Positions 1 through 7,932 of a DNA stretch of 58,503 nucleotides are shown here, in pieces. This DNA is from Kofleriaceae bacterium (GTDB lineage: Bacteria; Myxococcota_A; Polyangia; Haliangiales; Haliangiaceae). Every line of letters starts with the position of its first letter. The first letter of the stretch is position 1. The stretch is from positions 1 through 58,503 of the forward strand of contig JANTGM010000029.1 in the NCBI GenBank assembly GCA_024762925.1, given 5' to 3'. The notes beneath the pieces were generated by a model. The model searched no databases, was not told the DNA's origin, and was given only the letters and a program-made list of their open reading frames with translations. The position numbers were made by a program, and so were the translations under genes.

Positions 1-196
1 CCTTGCCCCAGCAAGGTCGTCCTTCGCGCCTTGTCAAAGAACGAGCTCCCGTCGCCAGCACATTTCTATTCCTCTGAGCCGCACACTAGTGCGTGATTCA
101 GAGAGATTGAGCGTGCTCACTCGTCTTCTCGCCCGCTGGACAGACTGGCTCTGCCAGTCTTCTTCGTTGTTCCTCGGTCGCTTGCCCGACATTGGA
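1..196. repeat. Dispersed intergenic repeat R1, copy 1 (rearranged)
   Basis: Positions 23-95 match 6315-6390 in direct orientation almost base for base. Positions 100-190 match the reverse complement of 6466-6540. One module of the repeat is therefore inverted here relative to the copy at 6.3 kb. It contains a stem-loop with 8-bp arms and a TCT loop at 142-160. The repeat can be read as short open frames, but these follow the repeat and not a gene, so no protein is called. Confidence 0.8.
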
Positions 197-270
197 AAAA
201 CTCTGACTGTACTAATGGCGAGTTCCCTCATCGCCGGTTGCGGCTGAGGTTTCGCCCCACCGGGTTCGCC

Positions 271-855
271 TCACTGCTCATGGCCCTTCGAAGGATCGTG
301 GGTAGAGCCTGTGCGCTCCTGCCATGTCGCAGCGTCGACAACCTCTTGACGGTACATCGCGTGACACCCCGTGCAAGCCTGTAGGGTGTTCGACGTGGCG
401 TGCAAAACCGCAGGCCCATCATGGGCACGAGCCGCTTCACCAATAGCGTCTGCGCGTCGGTGAAAGTCGAGGGCCATCTCAGTGAAACCGTCTGCACCTG
501 CCCCCATGTGCTGACACATCTGCTGCATTTGAGGGGATGTCTCGATGAGCGCAGCGGCGCTCGCGACCTCTTCCCAGTCTTCTTGGGCGAGACCGCCAGT
601 GATGCGCTGAATAGCACCGAGGTGCTCCATCATGTTCTGCTTCTGATGCCATGCCATCATCGGCTGCAGGGGTACCGGCCGCCGGGTGTCGAGTTCACCA
701 AGCTTGGCCACAGGCTCGCACGTGGTACTCGCCGCTTGAACCTGGGCGGTGGGTGTGTCCTCCGTCTTTGCGGCATCCTTGCTGTTGCAAGCCCCGAGCA
801 CAAGGAAGGAGAGTACGGCAAGGCCGCGGGTCGATATCATTCTTGTTGGGTTCAT
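271..855 (-). CDS. Cytochrome c'-like lipoprotein
   Basis: A 194-residue protein with a lipoprotein signal (hydrophobic stretch ending in LVLGAC, predicted lipidation at Cys23) and one CTGCH haem-binding motif near the C-terminus (about residue 160). A single C-terminal CxxCH after a helical domain is the layout of cytochrome c' and cytochrome b562-like four-helix bundles, so a periplasmic or outer-membrane-anchored mono-haem protein is likely. Its start overlaps the stop of the upstream marR gene by ATGA, so the two are translationally coupled. Redox or gas/metal-stress sensing is possible but is inference. Confidence 0.7.
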   Translation of the reverse strand: MNPTRMISTRGLAVLSFLVLGACNSKDAAKTEDTPTAQVQAASTTCEPVAKLGELDTRRPVPLQPMMAWHQKQNMMEHLGAIQRITGGLAQEDWEEVASAAALIETSPQMQQMCQHMGAGADGFTEMALDFHRRADAIGEAARAHDGPAVLHATSNTLQACTGCHAMYRQEVVDAATWQERTGSTHDPSKGHEQ

Positions 856-1304
856 TCGTTGTCCTTACTCAGAGCCATTGCTCTTTCCAATTGTTCCAGC
901 GCTTCGATGACACGGCCCGTTGAGCCTCCTAGGGTCTGTGCAAGGTTCGCGAAATGGCGGGTGCTGGATTTGTCGACGCTTCGGGCGATTTTCTTGCCCT
1001 GGGCGGTGAGACGGAGAACGCGAGCACGTCCATCCTCGGGATGAGCCTGCTTGGCAAGCTCACCCGCTTCCTCCATTCGCGCACAAAGACGTGAAACGTT
1101 TGTTCGGTCGATGGCGAGTGTCTCGGCAAGACTTGAGATCGTCATCGGCTCTTCGCGGTCGAGGAGTTCAAGAAGTGCGTGGGCATTCGGCACGGACATC
1201 TCTGCTCCGCATGGCCGCCTCGCTTCGTCCATTGTGTTGTGGGCTACCACCAGACGTCGGACGGCGTCCCGGAGCTGTCGAGCTTTCTTGTTGGTGGTTG
1301 CCAT
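852..1304 (-). CDS. MarR-family transcriptional regulator
   Basis: About 150 residues with the MarR winged-helix layout: an N-terminal dimerisation helix, a helix-turn-helix region (MTISSLAETLAIDRTNVSRL), the wing (ahpEDGRARVLRLTAQG) and a C-terminal helix. I start at the ATG at 1304, not at an upstream in-frame start at 1334, because the conserved part begins just after it. It is the first gene of a two-gene operon with the cytochrome c'-like lipoprotein and probably controls it. The ligand is unknown. Confidence 0.85.
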   Translation of the reverse strand: MATTNKKARQLRDAVRRLVVAHNTMDEARRPCGAEMSVPNAHALLELLDREEPMTISSLAETLAIDRTNVSRLCARMEEAGELAKQAHPEDGRARVLRLTAQGKKIARSVDKSSTRHFANLAQTLGGSTGRVIEALEQLERAMALSKDNE

Positions 1305-1317
1305 GTCGAGTACAGAC

Positions 1318-1345
1318 TGCGTGCGAACGCACATATATAGAAACG
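1318..1345. promoter_or_regulatory. Putative MarR promoter/operator
   Basis: Upstream of the marR start there is an inverted repeat GTGCG-aa-CGCAC (1321-1332) next to a TATATA stretch that could serve as a -10 on the minus strand. A short dyad over the promoter of a MarR gene is the usual autoregulatory arrangement. This is a weak prediction from pattern only. Confidence 0.35.
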
Positions 1346-1533
1346 TTCATTCGCGCGCAAGTGCCGAATCCGCGAATCCAATTTTGAACGCGAACACGGC
1401 AAGAGGGTGGTTCGGAGACAAACGTGGATGTGAATTTTCCGTGGGCCGATTCCGTCACCCCTCAAACTTCCGTTACCTTGGATCGTAAAAGCAGATAGTT
1501 AGGATGGCACCAGGTTTGCTCTAGTGTGTAGGC

Positions 1534-2451
1534 ATGTACTCTTCACCCAAGAAACTCCTTCTCCTTGGCTCCCTCCTTCTCGCGGCTGCGTGCTCCGGGG
1601 GGACCAGCGATTCCTCAGGAATCCGAGCCCTCTCCAACGGTGAGAGCCTTCCCCCCGAATGCGACATTTGCTGGGTCGATTTTGACACCTGTGCCGACTC
1701 CGGCGTCGACTTTACCCTTTGCGAAGACGCGGTGATTGCATGCGCTGCGATTTGTGATGCTCCTCCCCCTCCCCCTTCTTGCGATCATTGTTTCGCAGGC
1801 TATGAGGCCTGTACCGCTGAAGCCGAGCAGGGAATGCAAGACTTCGGAGATTGTGTTGCCGGGCTCGACGCTTGTCTTCAGAGCTGCGAAGAGGATGAGC
1901 CTCCCTGTCATGAAGAGTGCTGGGAATGCCCTTCGGATGTCGATGGCTGCCTACCCGGTTGCCAAATCGTATGCGAGCCCGAGCCTTGTCCTGATGTCTG
2001 TCCTCCCTGCCCCGATGGCGAAGAGTGCCCACCTTGCGACATCGTTTGTGAGCCGGATCCGGGCCCGGAGCCCTGCTATGAGGTATGCCCCGATTGCCCA
2101 GAAGGTGCTGACTGTGGTCCTTGCGATGTGATTTGCGAGCCCGATCCGGACCCTGAGCCCTGCTATGAAGTATGCCCCGTCTGCCCAGACGGCGAAGAGT
2201 GCGGCCCCTGTGAGACTGTTTGTGATCCCGATCCAGGCCCGGGCCCTTGCCAAGAAGTATGCCCCGAATGCCCAGACGGCGAAGAGTGTGGCCCCTGTGA
2301 GTTCACCTGTGACCCGCTACCATGCTTAGGAACCTGTGTGGAAATCTGCGATGAGGATGGCAGTTGTGAAGTCACATGCTGGGATGACTGCAATGGTGGC
2401 CCTGGCAACCCCGGCCCTGGTACTCCCGATCCCTCCGAGCCCTGGGCCTAG
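1534..2451 (+). CDS. Cysteine-rich lipoprotein with tandem Cys/Pro repeats
   Basis: A 305-residue lipoprotein (signal ending LLAAACS) with no recognised enzyme domain. The middle, from about residue 145 to 270, is a tandem repeat of about 30 residues built on the pattern EPCxEVCPxCPxGxxCGPC followed by a Cys-Glu-Pro-Asp-Pro spacer, in about four copies. The tail is Gly/Pro-rich. Over 45 cysteines in an exported protein suggest either many disulfides or metal binding. Low-complexity Cys/Pro surface lipoproteins of this kind are common in myxobacteria-like genomes. Function unknown. Confidence 0.75.
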   Translation: MYSSPKKLLLLGSLLLAAACSGGTSDSSGIRALSNGESLPPECDICWVDFDTCADSGVDFTLCEDAVIACAAICDAPPPPPSCDHCFAGYEACTAEAEQGMQDFGDCVAGLDACLQSCEEDEPPCHEECWECPSDVDGCLPGCQIVCEPEPCPDVCPPCPDGEECPPCDIVCEPDPGPEPCYEVCPDCPEGADCGPCDVICEPDPDPEPCYEVCPVCPDGEECGPCETVCDPDPGPGPCQEVCPECPDGEECGPCEFTCDPLPCLGTCVEICDEDGSCEVTCWDDCNGGPGNPGPGTPDPSEPWA

Positions 2452-2464
2452 TGCCAAGTTCAGG

Positions 2465-2690
2465 AGCATAGAGTTCCTCTCGCGAAGCGAGCTTGTTCTC
2501 TGGCAAGGCGCGAACGACGAGCTTACCGGGGTAAGGAAGGAGTTGAGTAACGAAGAGCGCTGGCCATGCCAGCGCGTCCAGCAGGCGAGAAGACGAGCGC
2601 GTTCTAATTCATGGACATTGATTCGTGATCGCGAAGTCAGCTCGTTTGCTGGCGAGGCGGGAAGAGGGAGTTTGCTGGGGCAAGTGAGGC
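2465..2690. repeat. Dispersed intergenic repeat R1, copy 2
   Basis: Positions 2599-2684 match 6393-6471 and 9155-9240 closely (core around CGTGATCGCGAAGTCAGCTC). The left part carries two stem-loops with 3-nt loops: CTCGC-gaa-GCGAG at 2479-2491 and GCGCTGGC-cat-GCCAGCGC at 2557-2575. No gene is seen between 2452 and 2761. Confidence 0.8.
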
Positions 2691-2761
2691 GCAAAGTAAC
2701 GCCGAGCCGAAGCAGAAGCCGAAGAACCGAGCGAGCGCGAGCAAGATTTTTGAATCGCCCC

Positions 2762-3628
2762 CTAGTCGCACGGGATTCGGAAGGCGTCGTTGAGGTCGAG
2801 GGGCAAGATGAGGGTCCGAAGATCCAAAGACAGAGATTGCGGGCAAATTAGGCTCGGGTCATCGACAAAGGCCTGCTTGTATTCTGCGTTCCAGACCGGC
2901 TTGCCCTTCCCGATAAAGGGCAACAGAGTGTCGCACTCGTCGAATTCGTGGCATTGCTCGTTGACGCTGAAGTCGAAGTAGTCGACGAGGTTGGATATCT
3001 GGTCGAGATCGTTCTTCAGTCCAACCGCGAGATTTCGCGTGTGGGCCGCATTGGCGATCTTCTTGTTGAAGAGCAATTGGTCGTGATCGGAAAGCGGAAA
3101 GCCGCTGTCATTTTGATAGCCATCTACGTTGTCGGGCTCGACGCCGTCGCAGCCCTTTTCAACAGCCAGGTCAAGCCGAGTCTCCATGATCGAAAACACC
3201 TGAGGGTCGCGCACATCGAGCCATTGCTCATCTTCGAAGCCGTCGAGCACAAGCCCCTTGATGGCTTCGGGAAAGTCTGCCGAATCCGGGCGAAACGACT
3301 CGTAGGAACCCGCCGAAAAGTAGCAGATGACCTTGAAGCCCGCGCTTTGCAACTCGGCAATGCGCGACTTCGGAACCTGGAAGAGGTCGATGTCATAGGC
3401 TTCGACTTGATACTCGCTATTGACCGCGTCGACGAGTTGCCATTGCCAGGTTGCCTTGGTGTTGGGCTGATACCAAGCGCCGTCCACGATGGGAGCGGGG
3501 TCCTCAATGCCCCAGCCAGCGTCGTCAGTTGACGGCGTAGCGTCGTCACTCACGCATCCACTCATCGCAATCGCAACGAGAGCGGGCAGAATAAGAGAGG
3601 GAGCGAAGTGGGAATACCTCATTAGCAT
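2762..3628 (-). CDS. GH114-like (TIM-barrel glycosidase family) lipoprotein
   Basis: The ORF encodes about 288 residues with a lipoprotein signal ending in AIAMSGC. The body matches the glycoside hydrolase 114 / endo-alpha-1,4-polygalactosaminidase pattern: WQWQL, YDIDLF, VICYFSAGSYE, the 'GCDGVEPDNVDGY' acidic strand, and 'LAVGLKND' followed by 'DFSVNEQCHEFDEC'. Members act on galactosaminogalactan-like polysaccharides outside the cell; the substrate here is not known. Starts at 3628 or 3622 are both possible; longer in-frame starts would precede the signal peptide with a non-hydrophobic stretch. Confidence 0.8.
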   Translation of the reverse strand: MLMRYSHFAPSLILPALVAIAMSGCVSDDATPSTDDAGWGIEDPAPIVDGAWYQPNTKATWQWQLVDAVNSEYQVEAYDIDLFQVPKSRIAELQSAGFKVICYFSAGSYESFRPDSADFPEAIKGLVLDGFEDEQWLDVRDPQVFSIMETRLDLAVEKGCDGVEPDNVDGYQNDSGFPLSDHDQLLFNKKIANAAHTRNLAVGLKNDLDQISNLVDYFDFSVNEQCHEFDECDTLLPFIGKGKPVWNAEYKQAFVDDPSLICPQSLSLDLRTLILPLDLNDAFRIPCD

Positions 3629-3983
3629 GCCGAAGGAACATGCTCGGCGATTCTCTCGCCGTTCGCAAGGACTTGCCTCACGCAACGAACATTGGACTTC
3701 ACGAGGAACCATCGATCCTATTCCAACCGAGTTCTCCACTTCCACAGAGTTATTCTGAATCCAGAACTACCAGCAGCGTTGCGATTGCATGGCCTCCATT
3801 GCCTACGCGGGCTTCCTTGACTCTGAAGCGGGATCTGGATCTGAAGCTAAAAAAACGGAACGAATGCAGCCAACGGCCACGATTACGCTGGCCGGCCTAG
3901 ACAACCTAAGCACTGGCCGCAGGCCACTGCTGGCCGTGCTGCAAGCATGAGAACGGAACCGAGACTCGCTGCTACGACCCCTT
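3629..3983. other. Gene-free stretch
   Basis: No convincing ORF, RNA gene or repeat was seen between the GH114-like gene and merTP. Both flanking genes are on the minus strand, so it must hold the promoter of the GH114-like gene and the end of the mer transcript, but I cannot point to either with confidence. Confidence 0.4.
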
Positions 3984-4649
3984 TCACAAGGACACCACCG
4001 TAGCTGTGTAGCCATCGAGTGCGCTGACGACCTGCGCGAGAGCCTCCGGTTCTACTTGTGTTGGATCGTAGGTCACGGACGCTAGGCCGTCGGAGAAGGC
4101 GATGCTTGCCTTGACCACGCCTGGCGTGTCAGTTAGCGCCGTGACGATGTGTGTCACGCAGCTCTCACAGGTCATGCCTTCGACATTGAGACTCACCTGC
4201 TTGGAAGCTGCCGTAAGCGCCGTATCCCCGCTCTTCTCGGTCTGAGCAAACGCACCAGCGATGTGCGGGTAGCTGGCAAAGAAGAGCACGGCCAATGTTG
4301 CCAGCCACAACATGGGCTTTCCGGCACGGCGAGTCCGCGGTGCAGGACAACCGCAGGCGTCGCCCTCACTGGCATCGATGGTGGCAGTCTTCGGCTTGCG
4401 ATACACCAGGTAGAATCCAATCCCCAAGAGCAGAGCGGTCACGCCGAGGAAGAGGGGACGGTACGCTTCCAAGGCCGCGGCGACGCCGAGCCCGGAGACA
4501 CCTAGGACCGCCAAAATGGCGGGCAGAACGCAACAAGAGGATGCGGCAATGGCCGCGACAATAGCGCCGGCCATGGTGGCGCGTGCAGCTTTGGTCTTCG
4601 GTGTATCGACGTTCTGCTCGAGAGTGCAATTTGCGTTTGAATTAGACAT
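3984..4649 (-). CDS. merTP: MerT-MerP fusion, mercuric ion transport protein
   Basis: A 221-residue inner-membrane protein for moving Hg(II) into the cytoplasm. The N-terminal part is MerT-like: the first membrane helix holds the paired cysteines (AASSCCVLPAILAV), a second helix follows, then a cytoplasmic loop with CGCP, then a third helix. The C-terminal 70 residues are a MerP-like HMA domain with GMTCESC. Fusions of this kind are known in mer loci. I start at ATG 4649 because AGGAA lies about 6 nt upstream. Its start overlaps the stop of the anti-sigma-like gene by 8 nt, so it belongs to that operon. Confidence 0.9.
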   Translation of the reverse strand: MSNSNANCTLEQNVDTPKTKAARATMAGAIVAAIAASSCCVLPAILAVLGVSGLGVAAALEAYRPLFLGVTALLLGIGFYLVYRKPKTATIDASEGDACGCPAPRTRRAGKPMLWLATLAVLFFASYPHIAGAFAQTEKSGDTALTAASKQVSLNVEGMTCESCVTHIVTALTDTPGVVKASIAFSDGLASVTYDPTQVEPEALAQVVSALDGYTATVVSL

Positions 4650-5511
4650 AGAGGTTCCTTTGTTGGTCACCGCGAAGGTGAGTTATTAGAAATGCGGCCA
4701 TCGCCAGGAGCAGCGCACCTGCCAGGGTTCCGGCAAGAACGGGCCAAGCGTTCACAGTGGGTACATCGCAGCACTGCGCAAAGATGAGAGGTAGTTCTGC
4801 GCCCAGGAGCACAGCTCCAATCGAAGCCATGGTTGCGAGAGAGGCGCTAGCACCACGAGCAATCACGAGCGCTATGGCAATGGGAATGATGCCAAAGAGA
4901 AGCCCGACGAGTAGCTCAGAAGCCATGCCGCTGGTCTGGAGCAATGTGCTGCTCATGAGGGCGAGCGATGGAGGTGGACAGAGAAGGCTCATCACGAGCA
5001 CCGCCCCAACGCCAGAGAGTGCGGCCCTGGGCCAGCGACTCGCAGGACTGCCAGACACTGTGAGATGGACTGCTAGAGCAATCGCACCCGTCCACGCTGC
5101 AACGCACACCAGAAGTGGTAGGCCCGAAGCCAAGGGCGTGCGAGCGGTTGTGAGCGCTAAGGCGACAATGGCAAAGGCTGTGGCGAAGGCGATGGACGCA
5201 ATCGCACGAGTCCTCGTAACGGGTGTCAAATCCTGGCGGACCTTCGCAAGGACCGTTGCGCGCACACCGGCATTAGCGCTGGCGAGCAGTGGTGTGGAGA
5301 GCAAGCCGTCTGCTTCTTTGGCTCCACTGAGCGAGGACGAGCATGCAGCACAGCTGTCACAGTGCCCTTGGACCTCGTCCTGGACCGCAGAGCTGGCGAT
5401 TCCAAGAGCCACTTCTGCGACAAGAGGCTCCATCACCAGACACATGCCATTGCGCTTGCTCTCAGAATCCAAGCGACTCCCGGCTTGCGATATCTTCAGT
5501 TTCCTCGACAT
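4642..5511 (-). CDS. Zinc-finger anti-sigma-like membrane protein
   Basis: A 289-residue protein. The N-terminal part (about residues 30-70) carries an HCDSCAAC motif, the Hx3Cx2C pattern of zinc-binding anti-sigma (ZAS) domains. It is followed by about five or six hydrophobic segments with a Cys pair (QCCDVP) near the C-terminus. It lies 33 bp downstream of an ECF sigma gene and overlaps merTP, so the simplest role is a membrane anti-sigma factor that senses metal or thiol state and releases the sigma. The multi-span membrane part is longer than in most anti-sigmas and might itself handle metal. Confidence 0.7.
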   Translation of the reverse strand: MSRKLKISQAGSRLDSESKRNGMCLVMEPLVAEVALGIASSAVQDEVQGHCDSCAACSSSLSGAKEADGLLSTPLLASANAGVRATVLAKVRQDLTPVTRTRAIASIAFATAFAIVALALTTARTPLASGLPLLVCVAAWTGAIALAVHLTVSGSPASRWPRAALSGVGAVLVMSLLCPPPSLALMSSTLLQTSGMASELLVGLLFGIIPIAIALVIARGASASLATMASIGAVLLGAELPLIFAQCCDVPTVNAWPVLAGTLAGALLLAMAAFLITHLRGDQQRNLYV

Positions 5512-5544
5512 CTCAATGACACATATGCCGGCGCGCCTGCTCCG

Positions 5545-6132
5545 TTACGCTGGCTCGTCGTTTTTTTGGGAACTCGTCGTTTTTTTGTGACTGTCCGTAT
5601 TCTCGAGCACCGCACGCAGCGAGGCGAGCCCACGAAATACGCGCAATTTCGCAGCGTCTTCACTGCACCCAAGCTGCTCTGCCGCCTCGCGGTAGTCGAG
5701 TTCTAAGAATCGACATAAGACGACTGCCTCGCGCTGGGCATCGGAGAGCTGGCCTAGCGCACGCCAGACGCGCCCAAGCTCATGACTCGCATCCGTCCGT
5801 GCAGCGGCATCCGAATTTGTCGCAAGCGGCTCATCGCTCAGGTGCGCTTCCGGTTTCCGCGAACGACGGCGGCATTCCTGCTTGTAGAGGTTGTAGGCAA
5901 TGGAATTGATCCATGCCGCAACGCCGCCGCCTCGATACCGCGAACGTGCACGATGAACATTCAAGAAGGTCTGCTGGAGCAAGTCCTCGGCTCGGGTGCG
6001 GTCGCCAATCGCTCGCAAGAAGAAACTGAAGAGCTTCCGCTCATAGCGGTCATAGAGAATCTCAAACGAAGCAGCATTGCCCCTCGCGTAGGCATGCATC
6101 AGCGCTTCGTCTGTAGGGCTCTCTTTGGACAC
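5545..6132 (-). CDS. ECF RNA polymerase sigma factor, mer-controlled
   Basis: About 195 residues with sigma region 2 (DRTRAEDLLQQTFLNVHRAR) and region 4 (LSDAQREAVVLCRFLELDYREAAEQLGCS) linked by a short spacer, the normal ECF plan. I chose the GTG at 6132; a TTG at 6144 would lie inside the predicted -10 box. The promoter just upstream contains the same palindrome as the merR promoter, so MerR probably controls this sigma factor. Downstream genes are an anti-sigma-like protein and merTP. The targets of the sigma factor are unknown. The C-terminal tail is rich in Lys, Thr and Ser. Confidence 0.85.
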   Translation of the reverse strand: MSKESPTDEALMHAYARGNAASFEILYDRYERKLFSFFLRAIGDRTRAEDLLQQTFLNVHRARSRYRGGGVAAWINSIAYNLYKQECRRRSRKPEAHLSDEPLATNSDAAARTDASHELGRVWRALGQLSDAQREAVVLCRFLELDYREAAEQLGCSEDAAKLRVFRGLASLRAVLENTDSHKKTTSSQKNDEPA

Positions 6133-6143
6133 GGTACCCCACA

Positions 6144-6175
6144 AGCATGCACTCCGTACCGTGGTACGGAGTCAA
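6144..6175 (-). promoter_or_regulatory. MerR-type promoter/operator upstream of the ECF sigma gene
   Basis: On the minus strand: -35 TTGACT (6175-6170), a 20-nt spacer, -10 CATGCT (6149-6144). The spacer region carries the dyad CTCCGTACC-gt-GGTACGGAG (6152-6171). The over-long spacer with a central palindrome is the hallmark of MerR-activated promoters. The half-sites CCGTACC/GGTACGG are those of the merR promoter at 8.37 kb and closely resemble the classical mer operator of Tn21/Tn501. Confidence 0.85.
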
Positions 6176-6180
6176 GGCAA

Positions 6181-6262
6181 TCGCGAGCAAGCATGGGTGT
6201 TGCGCGCCTACAGCGCTGTGGTCTGGTGTTCCTCACCAGACTACGGGCTAGTTCTCGTCCGA
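6181..6262. repeat. Dispersed intergenic repeat R2, copy 1
   Basis: Positions about 6186-6245 match the reverse complement of about 22680-22755. Both share, in the same order, a GCGCC-type stem and a GTCTGGTG-(5 nt)-CACCAGAC stem-loop. It lies upstream of the ECF sigma operator, between it and an R1 copy. Confidence 0.7.
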
Positions 6263-6289
6263 CTGGGATACGAACTAACTAGTGTGGGA

Positions 6290-6560
6290 TCCAGAGGCAT
6301 AGAACTGGCTCGGTTCTTCGCGCCTTGTCAAAGAACGAGCTCCCGTCGCCAGCACATTTCTATTCCTCTGAGCCGCGCACGAGTGCGCGATCCATGGATA
6401 TTGATTCGTGATCGCGAAGTCAGCTCGTTTGCTGGCGAGGCGGGAAGAGGGAGCTTGCTGGGGCAAGCGACCGAGGAACAACGAAGAAGACGGGCTGAGC
6501 CAGTCTCTCCAGCGGGCGAGAAGACGAGTGAGCGCGTTCTATCTTCATGAATCGCGCACG
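6290..6560. repeat. Dispersed intergenic repeat R1, copy 3 (most complete)
   Basis: This copy contains all modules in order: one shared with 23-95, one (about 6393-6471) shared with the copies at 2.6 and 9.2 kb, and one (6466-6545) found inverted at 100-190. It fills the gap between the selenoprotein stop and the ECF sigma promoter. It probably separates the two mer transcripts. Confidence 0.8.
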
Positions 6561-6562
6561 AG

Positions 6563-7438
6563 CTATTCCTTAGCACCTTCGCCAGCGGCAAGTGCCCCTT
6601 TAAGGGCTGTTTCGAGGTCCCCCTCGTCCCCTTCAGTGAAGTTCTGATGTCGATAGGCAACCTTGCCGTCGGCACCAATGAGAAAGATAAGAGGAATACT
6701 CGCGCCCTGTGCATACAGGGCGAGCACCTCTCCCTCGGGATCAAGCGCAACGGGATAGGAGATTTTTAGATCCGCGACCAATGTTTCAAGGGTGCCGCGA
6801 TCATCAGGTTCGTCGATGCTAACCGCGATGAACTCCACGCCCTGCCCCTTGTACTCCTCGTAGAGCTGGACTAGGTGCGGTGCCTCCTTGATGCATGGCT
6901 TACACCAGCTCGCCCAAAACACAATGACTGTTGGCGCCTGCCCAAGGGCCTTCGCGAAATCGAATGTGCCGCCTCCGAGAAGTGGGGCAGTAAACGTCAT
7001 CGCTGGCGATCCCAGACCAAGGCCATCCTTCTTTGCCTCTTCGGATGCAGTGTCCCAACGCACCACATAGTTCATCTGGCGCTCCTTCGACTGCACAGCG
7101 ACCGCCTGCTCCACAATCGCATGGGTCAGTTTGGCGCCTGGCGCCACTGAGAGCGTAAAAACCTCTCTTTTGCCGTCAAACGTTGCTTTTGAAACTTCTG
7201 GAAGCCCTTCCAGGGCTCCTGCGACCGCATTCGGTCAACCCATTCACAAAGCGCCATTGACGCGGCGCATACCGTCGATACGAAATTCCAATGGCTCGGT
7301 CTCTTGGATCGCCGAGGCCGGAGCATTCTGCGTCACCCTCTTGCCGCTAGGTTGTGCTTCCTTAGTGGACGTGCAGCCAACGGCAGTCACACCAAGAGTG
7401 AGGACCAACGCAAGTTCATAAACTATCTTCGTCATCAT
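6563..7438 (-). CDS. Predicted selenoprotein: HMA (UxxU) - thioredoxin fusion lipoprotein
   Basis: A single 292-codon frame if two TGA codons (7244-7246 and 7235-7237) are read as selenocysteine. Order: lipoprotein signal (VLTLGVTAVGC), linker, HMA domain, TlpA/ResA-type thioredoxin domain with WCKPC. In the HMA domain the sequence FRIDGM is followed a few residues later by U-M-G-U, then PNAVAGALEGLPEV; this aligns with CxxC-A-xx-V-xx-AL-xx-L-xx-V of MerP/CopZ with both Cys replaced by TGA. A 7-bp hairpin with a UGGAA loop lies 22 nt after the second TGA. The start ATG overlaps the upstream stop (ATGA). If TGA is a true stop, this is a lipoprotein fragment plus an isolated thioredoxin. Likely role: periplasmic mercury (or other soft metal) capture and thiol/selenol reduction. 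Confidence 0.75.
7201..7219 (-). promoter_or_regulatory. Candidate bacterial SECIS element
   Basis: On the minus strand GGAGCCC-TGGAA-GGGCTTC forms a 7-bp stem (one G-U) with a 5-nt loop holding GG. The loop begins 22 nt after the second in-frame TGA and 31 nt after the first. Bacterial SECIS elements lie inside the coding region a short distance after UGA and typically have a G near the start of a small apical loop. The fit is good by eye; no folding program was run. Confidence 0.6.
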
Positions 7439-7932
7439 TCGTCTCCTATCGAGTTCCCACCACAACAGCAAGAAGCCTCCTCTTTGTTGGGCGAAGCTTG
7501 AGTGCCCAACTTCTCTTGCGCCGCCTTAACCACTGCCCGAACGTTGCCAAGGCAACAGCTCCCCTGCGGGTTGGTCTCCTCGCAGCGGTCTTCGCCGTTG
7601 CGACACTTTTGTGTGATGCTCTCAATAACAGAGCTTGTTCCCTCTCGCTCGACCTCTTTATTGATCTCGTCGACAGAGTGGTCGAAACAATAGCAAACCA
7701 GACGCTTTGCCCTGTCTGACTTTTGAAACACCGGGACTGTCACCGAGTCGCTGGCAAAGCGCTGGCCGTCCTCGGGACGAAAGTAGACGATTTCACAAGA
7801 CGCGGTCGGGCAGAAGCGGAATCCTTCAAAGTTGCCGGCGCTAGGCATCGCGGCGCTAGACAGAAGAGTTCTTAGGGTCACTGCTTTGACAGCGCGCGTA
7901 CTTTGCGCGCACGACGGGCACGAAAACTTCAT
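7435..7932 (-). CDS. Putative iron-sulfur-binding metallochaperone (CopZ N-domain-like)
   Basis: A 165-residue soluble protein with an N-terminal zinc-ribbon-like CPSC, a second Cys pair around 'CPTASC', the 'VCYCFDHSVDEI' signature and later 'NPQGSCCLGN', which together match the zinc/[2Fe-2S] domain of CopZ-type chaperones. The C-terminus ends in a Cys cluster (SCCCGG). It is thus a likely cytoplasmic metal carrier. Start and stop overlap both neighbours by ATGA, so merR, this gene and the selenoprotein gene are tightly coupled. I use the internal ATG at 7932 because it is the one overlapping the merR stop. The metal is inferred to be mercury from the operon. Confidence 0.8.
   Translation of the reverse strand: MKFSCPSCAQSTRAVKAVTLRTLLSSAAMPSAGNFEGFRFCPTASCEIVYFRPEDGQRFASDSVTVPVFQKSDRAKRLVCYCFDHSVDEINKEVEREGTSSVIESITQKCRNGEDRCEETNPQGSCCLGNVRAVVKAAQEKLGTQASPNKEEASCCCGGNSIGDE

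Noticed and set aside
400-1044. Long plus-strand frame opposite the cytochrome c'-like and marR genes
   Set aside because: It is the shadow of two well-supported minus-strand genes.
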